From contig BJOX01000052.1 of assembly GCA_009731375.1 (NCBI GenBank), positions 107,694-164,727 of the forward strand: a stretch of 57,034 bases of DNA. Direction: 5' to 3'. The position numbers and the translations under genes are program-made. Position 1 is the stretch's first letter; every line of letters starts with the position of its first letter. Below, in pieces: positions 47,698 through 57,034 of this stretch. The notes beneath the pieces were generated by a model that saw nothing but the letters and a program-made list of their open reading frames with translations, did not search any database and was not told the DNA's origin. This stretch comes from Paulinella micropora. Its lineage: Eukaryota > Cercozoa > Imbricatea > Euglyphida.

Positions 47698-47934
47698 TGT
47701 AATGCCCCCAACGATAGCTCGTAAAAAGTCGGTAATACAACCAAACACAGTCCTCAAGAATGAGAATGAAGTCTCGTTATATTAGCTCAGTGAAGCCAAA
47801 AAGGAAAACTGCAACAGACCAGGAATAAAATGACATCAGGTCCAATCCGGACAAATAATACTGAAAAACAAGCTGGTGCACCTGTCACCAGGAAAAGGTA
47901 TTTTTTACCGGCTATCCGGGGGGTGATGCCTACA
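47698..47934 (-). repeat. 5' LTR (237 bp)
   Basis: Same ends as the 3' LTR; one G/A substitution and 8 extra bases. It should carry the Pol II promoter. A TAATATAAC stretch on the minus strand (47776-47784) is a possible TATA element. Confidence 0.93.
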
Positions 47935-48061
47935 TACTACTACACCACCACTACCACCTCGAAAGTCAAGAAGACAAAGAAGAGGCAAACATTTTTAGCA
48001 ATGTATTTCCGAATGGCAATGTTTCTATTGCTGCTCGCGGTGATAGTGTTTTACATAATAA
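47935..48061 (+). CDS. Possible exon fragment with a C-terminal membrane helix
   Basis: Directly beyond the 5' LTR a frame runs through a T/Y-rich part and a basic SKVKKTKKR stretch. A ~20-residue hydrophobic segment (MYFRMAMFLLLLAVIVFYII) follows, then a consensus donor GTAAGT at 48062-48067. It may be the remains of an exon split by the retrotransposon. The left half beyond 37326 is ACT repeat, so continuity cannot be tested here. Confidence 0.25.
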
Positions 48062-48803
48062 GTAAGTAAGTAAATAAATTAATAAATACTTATAAAAATC
48101 AATAAAGAAATATTACTAAATAAATAACTAGCTTCGTAAATAAATCAATTTCAGCGGTAGGTCAACTAAATATTACATTAGTTTTCTTAAACATGATTAA
48201 ATTTTAATAAAATCGAAGTTTATTTTAATTAAATATTTTAATAAAATCGAAGTTTATTTTAATTAAATATTTTATTTATGTTATCGGTTGTATATATTCA
48301 AGTAGTATTTTAATTAAATATTTTATTTATTTTACCTGTAGTATTCAAGTAGTATTTCTGTACTTGTGAGCTAGTTACTCTATGTAGTAGTATTATTAAG
48401 TAGTACAGTACGGTAGTATTCTAGCTACTTTACTTCACGGTCTGACACAGTGACAGTACAAGACTAGTACAGTATCTAGAATATCTAGAATATATACAGA
48501 TATATATACTTCAACTAAGATATACTAGATATATACAAGTTGCAATTCATGATTAATTGAATTATGTACATTTACCCTAGTTATCTACTGACCTACTAGA
48601 CCTACTAGACCTAGTTTACTACTAGTATATACTAGATTTATCTAGTTTCAAGTTACTACTAGTACTAGAGTTATACTAGTTATAGAGTCAGATAGATTCT
48701 AGAAATGTTCTAGATGTTATGTTTCTAGTGTTTCCTCAGCCGATTTTACACAGTTTGTTTTCGCATTGCCACTAAAGTCTAGCCCGCCCGCAGGGCGTTC
48801 TAA
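48062..48803. other. AT-rich DNA with CTAG-dense stretch
   Basis: AT-rich unique DNA with a small duplication (aataaaatcgaagtttattt near 48207 and 48239). From about 48450 to 48725 it is unusually dense in CTAG words (actagt, ctagaat, tactag). No gene seen. Confidence 0.65.
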
Positions 48804-49022
48804 GTACAGCAAGTTACCCACAAAAATCTGGCAGGGTGGCACACCACATTTCTTTTTTTCACTGGCCGGCCGGTCCATAACAATTTTTTCAGAGAATCTC
48901 GTCACTCCTCTTCCTCTCCTCTCTCTTCCTCTCCTCTTCGAACTCTACTTATTCTACTTTATTTAATGAAAGCGTAATTGTAAAGAGAGTAAAGTCAGAA
49001 CTAAGTCTGTCAAAAACTCACA
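48804..49022. repeat. Long direct repeat G, copy 2
   Basis: Second copy of the repeat at 35951-36196, same orientation, 12.85 kb away. Confidence 0.85.
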
Positions 49023-49440
49023 CTTCTCTTTCATCGAAGTCTGTCAAAAACTCACTCTACTCTTACTCATACTTCTCTTTCATCGTCTCCCCCTTCCCCT
49101 TCCCCTTCCCTTTCCCCTTTTCGTCCCTTCTCTTCACTTCTTCACTTCTCTTCTCTCCTCTTCTCTCCTCTCCTCTCCTCTCCTCTTCTCTCTTCTTCTC
49201 TCCTCTCCTCTCCTCTACTCTAGATCTACTCTACTCTACTCTACTCTACTCTACTCTACTCTACTCTACTCTACTCTTCTCTCTTCTCCTCTCCTCTCCT
49301 CTTACTCTTACTCTTACTCTTACTCTTACTCTTACTCTTACTCTTACTCTTACTATTACTCTTACTCATACTCTTACTCATACTCTGACTCATACTCATA
49401 CTCATATTCATTTAATACTCATACTCATACTCATGCTCAA
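49023..49440. repeat. CT-rich pentamer/hexamer arrays
   Basis: A small duplication of the end of repeat G (tctttcatcg, gtctgtcaaaaactcac), then TCTCC, ACTCT and TCTTAC/TCATAC arrays with graded unit changes. Confidence 0.9.
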
Positions 49441-49442
49441 CA

Positions 49443-49478
<36 letters not shown>

Positions 49479-49495
49479 CATCCATCCATCCATCC

Positions 49496-49541
<46 letters not shown>

Positions 49542-49598
49542 TAACTACCTATCTACCTATTTGCCTATCTGCCTATCAATCAATCAATCAATCAATCA

Positions 49599-49629
<31 letters not shown>

Positions 49630-49644
49630 AGACAGATAGACAGG

Positions 49645-49710
<66 letters not shown>

Positions 49711-49850
49711 TATGTCTATCTAAACTATCTATCTATCTATCTATCTACCTATCTATCTACCTATCTATTAAGTATCTCCCAAAGCCAGGTATGCCAATGC
49801 AGGCTCCGGAGCGAGCGAAGCGCGAGCGAACGGAGCATGCAGCGGCCCAC

Positions 49851-49910
<60 letters not shown>

Positions 49911-50024
49911 ATCTATCTATCTATCTATCTATCCATCTATCTGTCAATATCTATCTGTCTATATCTATCTATCTATCTGTCTATCTATCTATCTATCTAT
50001 CTATCTGTCTGTCTATCTACCTAC

Positions 50025-50062
<38 letters not shown>

Positions 50063-50150
50063 ATCTTTCTATCTTTGTATCTATCTATGTTTCTATCTTA
50101 TTTTTTTCTGTCTGTCTGTCTGTCTGTCTGTTTATCTGCCTGTCTGTTCG

Positions 50151-50181
<31 letters not shown>

Positions 50182-50342
50182 CTCTCTCTCTCTCTCTCTT
50201 TCTTTCTCTCTCTGTCTCTCTCTTTCTCTCTCTTCTCTTTCTCTATCTCTCTCTCTCTCTTCTCTCTTCTCTTTATCTATCTATCTATCTTCTATCTATC
50301 TATCATCTATCTATCTATCTATCTATCTATCTACCTACCTAC

Positions 50343-50384
<42 letters not shown>

Positions 50385-50462
50385 GTCTGTCTGTCTGTCT
50401 GTCTCTGTCTATCTATCTATCTATCTATCTTTCTAGATCTAGATAGATAGATAGATAGATAC

Positions 50463-50530
<68 letters not shown>

Positions 50531-50582
50531 GTAGATGGATAGATGGATGGATGGATGGATGGATATACATATATATATAGAG

Positions 50583-50625
<43 letters not shown>
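49441..50625. repeat. (ATCT)n/(GATA)n arrays with CTTT and TCTG variants
   Basis: ATCT with ATCC, ACCT, ATCA, CTGT and CTTT blocks. It switches to GATA at 49632-49710, back to ATCT, and finally to GATA at 50440-50622, giving several inverted pairs. About 60 unique bases with gcgagcgaagcgcgagcg at 49770-49850. Confidence 0.94.
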
Positions 50626-52480
<1,855 letters not shown>

Positions 52481-52905
52481 TCCCACACTCAGGTATCATC
52501 TGATGATGAGGTGTCCAACGCCCTCTTTAGGCCCGTAGGCAGTGTCAGGATTCTTGCATCCTTAAGAGATATGCTTTGTTGATCACATCCTAAGCCGGAG
52601 TGTGGTTGGCCAAACCCCCTTGGGGAGTCACCTCGTGTCTACCAGCTTTTGCGAGTGCCACCGTTATATATAGTACTGAGTGAGAATATAACACTTTCAA
52701 CATATATATATAAATATATATATTATATATATTTATGTATATATATAATATATAGTACTGAGTGAGAATATAACTCTTTCAACATATATATNNNNNNNNN
52801 NNNNNNNNNNNNNNNNNNNNNNNNNNNNNNNNNNNNNNNNNNNNNNNNNNNNNNNNNNNNNNNNNNNNNNNNNNNNNNNNNNNNNNNNNNNNNNNNNNNN
52901 NNNNT
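52481..52905. other. Unique DNA, small duplication, gap
   Basis: About 190 unique bases, then tagtactgagtgagaatata twice (52672 and 52754) around AT repeats, then N at 52792-52904. No supported gene. Confidence 0.75.
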
Positions 52906-53081
52906 ATTTTTAATCTAAGTCATTTTATTTTAATACTTTAATATTTTGATAATTTCTCATTACCTTTAATAACTTGAGACGTAGGTCACCATCTAGTTAA
53001 ATCAATAGCTCTTGAGCTAACGATTTGTATGGATAGACCAGAGGTTAAATTGTTAACTTCATTAAACCGAAGGCCTAGGCC

Positions 53082-53083
<2 letters not shown>
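52906..53083. repeat. 178 bp direct repeat H, copy 1
   Basis: From atttttaatctaagtc to ggcctaggcctag, apparently identical by eye to 53335-53512 and followed by AGT repeat in both places. Confidence 0.9.
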
Positions 53084-53112
<29 letters not shown>

Positions 53113-53133
53113 CAAGAGTAGTAGTAGTAATAA

Positions 53134-53185
<52 letters not shown>

Positions 53186-53289
53186 TGTTGTAGGTAGTAG
53201 GTAGTAGTAGTGGTAGTAGTAGTAGTAGTACTAGTAGTAGTAGTAGCAGGTAGTGGTAGTAGTAGTAGTAAGAGAGTAGTAGTAGTAGT

Positions 53290-53331
<42 letters not shown>

Positions 53332-53334
53332 ATA
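53084..53334. repeat. (AGT)n array with variants
   Basis: AGT repeats with AAG, GGT and TTG interruptions between the two copies of repeat H. Confidence 0.95.
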
Positions 53335-53510
53335 ATTTTTAATCTAAGTCATTTTATTTTAATACTTTAATATTTTGATAATTTCTCATTACCTTTAATA
53401 ACTTGAGACGTAGGTCACCATCTAGTTAAATCAATAGCTCTTGAGCTAACGATTTGTATGGATAGACCAGAGGTTAAATTGTTAACTTCATTAAACCGAA
53501 GGCCTAGGCC

Positions 53511-53512
<2 letters not shown>
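53335..53512. repeat. 178 bp direct repeat H, copy 2
   Basis: Second copy, 429 bases from the first. The duplicated unit is therefore repeat H plus its AGT array. Confidence 0.9.
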
Positions 53513-53581
<69 letters not shown>

Positions 53582-53755
53582 ATAGAAATAATAGTAGTAG
53601 TAGTGGTAGTGGTAGTGGTAGTGGTAGTAGTAAGAGTAGTAGTAGCAGTAGTAGTAGTAGTAGTAGTAGTGGTAGTAGTAGTAGTAGTGGTAGTGGTAGT
53701 AGTAGTTGTAGTGGTACTAGTTGTAGTCTGGTTGTAGTAGTGGTACTAAGTGGGA
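53513..53755. repeat. (AGT)n/(GGTAGT)n array
   Basis: AGT with AAT, CAG and GGT variants. The poly-Ser ORF starting MDRPEVK in repeat H is judged spurious. Confidence 0.94.
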
Positions 53756-54316
53756 GAATGAGGAAGTGGAGAAATTGAGGGCCACGAGAAGGAGGATCAG
53801 GGGACGAAGAGAAGAACAGAAGTGGAAAGCAAGACAAACATTGACTAGAAATAATCAGATAAATATAAAAGCAACGAAAAACACAAAAAAGTGTGCATAT
53901 ATAGAAGTTTAAAAACCAAATATACCGCTCGCCCCGGACATTTGATCTGACTGAAAGGAGCAGTCCAAACCTGACCCCAGAATGTTCTGGTTTCCTGTAT
54001 CCGGGCCGTACGGTATATTTTGTTGTGCGTAACGTACAGGCAAATACACATACAAGGACGAGACTCTAATTACAAAATTAGAAAATGTTGATGTGTATAG
54101 TGCAGTATACTACAAAGCATCTTTTTGTACTTACGGCAGCACGTCCAAATATCTGCCAGTAGCAATAAAATTAAAATATTTATATACATTTTATCAAGAC
54201 ATAATCACGTGTGCAGTCACTCTCATAAATACAGTTTCACAGCGCGACAAGGGCAAAACTTGTCAGAAAGACAGGAAAAGGGAATGGTTTTCCTCATGTT
54301 GACTGTTGCAGTCAAG
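53756..54316. other. Unique DNA with a small imperfect inverted repeat
   Basis: Unique. At 53918-53937 and 54001-54020 an imperfect inverted pair (aaatataccg...cccgg) encloses ~60 bases, possibly a tiny MITE. The rest probably holds the 5' end of the gene starting at 54317. Confidence 0.55.
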
Positions 54317-55053
54317 ATGGCAGACCCTCCTCGATCTCATGCCTCCACTCCTCGGCGTCCTCCTCCTCGTCGTCGCGGTTCTCCCGCTGCAGACAGCCTT
54401 GCAATCAGAGAAAATTTCAGAGCGCAGGAAGACATGTCGACACCAGTAGAAGGCCGAAGCAGGGTGTCGTCCCTGGCAAAAGCATTTGAGGGACATGTGT
54501 CCAATACAGACTCCCCAAAGGTGCGACGACCTAGCAGGAGAAACTTGCTGGAATCCTCCTCTTCCTCCTTCTCTTCTTCTTCTTCTTCTTCTTCTTCTTC
54601 TTCTTCTTCTTCTTCTTCTTCTTCTTCTTCTTTTTCTTCTTTTTCTTCTTCTTCTTCTTCTTTTTCTTCTTCTTCTTCTTCTTCTTCTTCTTCTTCTTCT
54701 TCTTCTTCGTCTTCTGCTTCTGCTTCTTCTGCTTCTGCTTCTTCTGCTTCTTCTGCTTCTTTTTCTTCTGCTTCTTCTGCTTCTTCTTCTTCTTCTTCTT
54801 CTTCTTCTTCTTCTTCTGCTTCCGCGTCTGCTTCTTCTGCGTCTGCTTCTTCTGCTTCTTCTGCTTCTGCTTCTTCTGCTTCTTCTTCTTCTTCTTCTTC
54901 TTCTTCTTCTTCTTCTTCTTCTTCTTCTTCTTCTTCTTCTTCTTCTTCTTCTTCTTCTTCTTCTTCTTCTTCTTCTTCTTCATCATCTCTATCTTCCTCA
55001 TCCACGCCACCGCGATTCGAGACTCTACCAGACTCGCTCAGGAGGATGTTATA
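54317..55053 (+). CDS. Ser/Ala-rich protein, 5' exon
   Basis: ATG at 54317 in a good context (AAGATGG). About 75 residues of normal complexity follow: basic/Pro-rich RRPPPRRRGS, then SLAIRENFRAQED, SRVSSLAKAFEGHV and KVRRPSRRN. A ~150-residue Ser run with Ala (TCT/TTC repeats with GCT changes) comes next, then TPPRFETLPDSLRRM. Coding on both sides of the array with similar character argues that the SSR is inside an exon. The 3' border is unclear: no strong donor, and GTTATA at about 55049 is the best. The frame stays open to 55171 through GCAT/GTAT-like DNA. No family recognised. Confidence 0.45.
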
Positions 55054-55160
55054 TTTATGTTTGCATGCATGTATTAATGCAAGTATCCACATATGTATCC
55101 ATGCATGCATGCATTTATGTATACCTATGCGTACGGTATATCTTGGTATGCTTTTGACAG

Positions 55161-55469
55161 AAACAGCCTAGACAGCCTCCTTTTCCTCCGCCGCCACCTG
55201 TTCGGCCACCGGCCCGCCCATCCGTGCGGGCCCCGCCACACCGCCAGTTGGGAGGGACCAGCAGTCAGGACTGGCAGGAGAAACCGCCAGATCTCTTTTC
55301 CTCTGAAGATTCTGGCAGGAAAGCACGGGAAGCCACGCCTCGCAATATGCAGAACACGGCAGAACTCCAGAAACAGATCGCGGAACTGGAAAGGAGAATA
55401 AACAATATTAGTGAGCGAATCGCGGATGAAGAGGACTGCATGAGCCCTGCCACATTCCATCAAACGTAA
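55161..55469 (+). CDS. Pro-rich, coiled-coil 3' exon
   Basis: Opens after the acceptor CTTTTGACAG (ending 55160) with a Pro-rich stretch (QPPFPPPPPVRPPARP). A polar part with DWQEKPPDLFSSEDSG follows, then a coiled coil (ELQKQIAELERRINNISERI) and DEEDCMSPATFHQT before TAA at 55467-55469. Normal complexity and clear heptads make it one of the more convincing coding segments here. It is in a different frame from the 54317 exon, so splicing is needed to join them. It may be the last exon of that gene. Confidence 0.5.
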   Translation, partial: KQPRQPPFPPPPPVRPPARPSVRAPPHRQLGGTSSQDWQEKPPDLFSSEDSGRKAREATPRNMQNTAELQKQIAELERRINNISERIADEEDCMSPATFHQT

Positions 55470-55667
55470 AGATATCATGAATTCTCAAGTTTTCTCCATT
55501 TTATTTGATTGCTTCATAAAAAATACTGCTATCAATCGCTGTCCTCTGTCTTTCCCTCGTTTGCTCCACTGTTCCTATCCCTTTCTCGTTGCTTGCTCGC
55601 TCCCTCTCATTTTCACTGACTGGCTTACTCCCATGTTCCTCCATCCCTCGCTCTCTGCATGTAATGT
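55470..55667. other. Unique DNA after the 3' exon
   Basis: Likely 3' UTR or intergenic; no canonical AATAAA seen close to the stop. Confidence 0.5.
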
Positions 55668-55748
55668 ATGTATAGTATGTATGTATGTATGTATGTATGT
55701 ATGTATGTATGTATGTATGTATGTATGTATGTATGTATGTATGTACAC

Positions 55749-55779
<31 letters not shown>

Positions 55780-55836
55780 TGTATGTATGTATGTACATAT
55801 GTATGTATGCATGTACATATGTATGTATGTATGTAC

Positions 55837-55867
<31 letters not shown>

Positions 55868-56150
55868 TGTACGTACGTACGTATGTATGTATGTATGTAT
55901 GTATGTATGTATGTATGTATGTATGTATGTACATATGTATCATATGTGTGCATGTATGTATGTATGTATGTATGTATGTATGTATGTATGTATTATGTAT
56001 GTATGTATGTATGTATGTATGTATGTATGTATGTATGTATGTCACGTATGTCACGTATGTAATGTATGTAATGTATGTAATGTATGTAATGTATGCAATG
56101 TATGCAATGTATGCAATATATGCAATATATGCAATATATGCAATGGATGC
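55668..56150. repeat. (GTAT)n array with GTAA/GCAA variants
   Basis: GTAT tetramers with ACAT variants, changing near 56041 to nonamer-like cgtatgtca, aatgtatgt and aatatatgc units. MYVC/IHTY ORFs on both strands are artefacts. Confidence 0.95.
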
Positions 56151-56383
56151 ATGCAGTACTGACTCAGACGAGGAAGAAGCTGAAGCTTATTGGGGGGCAA
56201 TGCCGCCCGCAACACCACCCCCAACTACACGGACATCCAACGCGACGCCACCTCCCGCTGGCAAGCGGAGACCAAGTCAGGACCTCCAGGAAGAAACTTG
56301 CACTCCCACAGAACCACAGCCATCCGCTGCCTCTACCGATACTGCTAAGGAGGCCAAGTCAGGTCGCGAATTGGAGGAGAGGG

Positions 56384-56397
<14 letters not shown>
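56151..56397 (+). CDS. Possible acidic, Pro-rich exon
   Basis: A normal-complexity open stretch (DSDEEEAEAYWGAMPPATPPP, AGKRRPSQDLQEE, KEAKSGRELEEREKD) preceded by AG acceptors (gcatgcag, ctgactcag) and ended by the GATA array. A CAG/GTCGCG donor lies near 56366. It resembles the 55161 exon in style (Pro-rich, KEA/EL..E.E helix), so it may be an exon of a similar or duplicated gene. Confidence 0.33.
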
Positions 56398-56772
<375 letters not shown>

Positions 56773-57034
56773 TAAATATCGACTAATGTCAGAAAAAAGG
56801 AGCTTCTGATTTCGTCAACCAGGAAGTCTGTGGGTAAAGTATTAACCCGATGCCCAGCTAAGCCGTGATGTTTGCATGGAAGGGACTGATACAGGCAATA
56901 CCAAAGCTTCCTAGTACCAGGCGGGGCCAGGGCTCGTTCCATAAAGCGCCCCTTGCAGAACGAGCTCCCACCTCCATTACAGAGGGCCCAGTAAGCAGAT
57001 GGAGTTTCGAGACTGTTCGACAGTCTAGTATAAA
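56773..57034 (-). repeat. Dispersed repeat family C, copy 4 (cut by window end)
   Basis: Inverted copy starting ttaaatatcgactaatgtca, matching 24549 onward, and continuing past the window end. Confidence 0.83.

Larger units (their letters stand above)
37327..47934 (-). mobile_element. Complete Ty3/gypsy-type LTR retrotransposon
   Basis: 10.6 kb element: 5' LTR 47698-47934, PBS-like site, leader, gag (46911-44215), in-frame TGA, pol (44214-38401), 3' non-coding region, PPT-like site, 3' LTR 37327-37555. Pol order is PR-RT-RH-IN with a GPY/F module, which defines Ty3/gypsy rather than Ty1/copia (where IN precedes RT). LTRs differ by one substitution and one 8-base indel, and both ORFs are open, so insertion is recent and the copy may be active. 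A 4-base TACT duplication flanks it, though the ACT repeat target makes that partly ambiguous. Confidence 0.93.

Noticed and set aside
52481-52690. Coding potential in the unique stretch after the AGT array
   Set aside because: A 35-codon plus frame (SDDEVSNALFRPVGSVRI) ends quickly, with no good splice borders.
53918-54020. Small inverted pair as a definite MITE
   Set aside because: Arms are short and imperfect and no target duplication is clear; kept only as a note.

Overview
The window is eukaryotic nuclear DNA, very rich in simple-sequence repeats and poor in genes. Evidence for this is tRNA-derived SINEs, an LTR retrotransposon with a Ty3/gypsy pol, spliced exons (GT/AG borders around a leucine-rich-repeat exon), a short TTAGGG-type tract and fifteen runs of N. 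I cannot name the species. The virophage/Polinton-like fossil and the unusual Gag would fit a protist or alga, but that is a guess.

Layout. From 1 to about 27 kb the sequence is a mosaic of microsatellites (AAT, AGT, ATCT/GATA, GTAT, GA, pentamers) with a few dispersed families set into them. These are a tRNA-derived SINE (nine copies here, all with its promoter on the minus strand), a ~500 bp family A (also as tandem pairs), a ~400 bp family C tied to GATA/ATCT arrays, a short family D, and a 1.3-1.4 kb composite E present twice. From 26.2 to 31.5 kb the DNA is mostly unique and AT-rich. It holds a decayed block resembling a Polinton/virophage-type element (GIY-YIG nuclease pseudogene, rve-type integrase broken by one frameshift, an intact charged ORF and another broken ORF), then a 274 bp MITE-like inverted-repeat element. 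At 31.5-32.9 kb two minus-strand exons encode the end of an LRR protein; one is exactly 28 codons, one repeat long.

From 37,327 to 47,934 lies a complete, apparently young Ty3/gypsy-type retrotransposon on the minus strand. It has 229/237 bp LTRs with one substitution and one 8-bp indel between them, a PBS-like and a PPT-like sequence, a gag ORF with a CCCH finger, and a pol ORF (protease-like, RT, RNase H, integrase, GPY/F, long C-terminal extension). Gag and pol share one reading frame and are separated by a single TGA in the context TGA-CTG, which suggests Gag-Pol is made by stop-codon readthrough. The element sits in an ACT microsatellite with a TACT duplication.

From 48 to 57 kb microsatellites return (ATCT, AGT/ACT, TTC, GTAT), with a 178 bp duplication, a candidate gene (Ser/Ala low-complexity exon plus a Pro-rich, coiled-coil terminal exon) and a further acidic, Pro-rich ORF. 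Most long ORFs in this window are translated microsatellites and are not genes.
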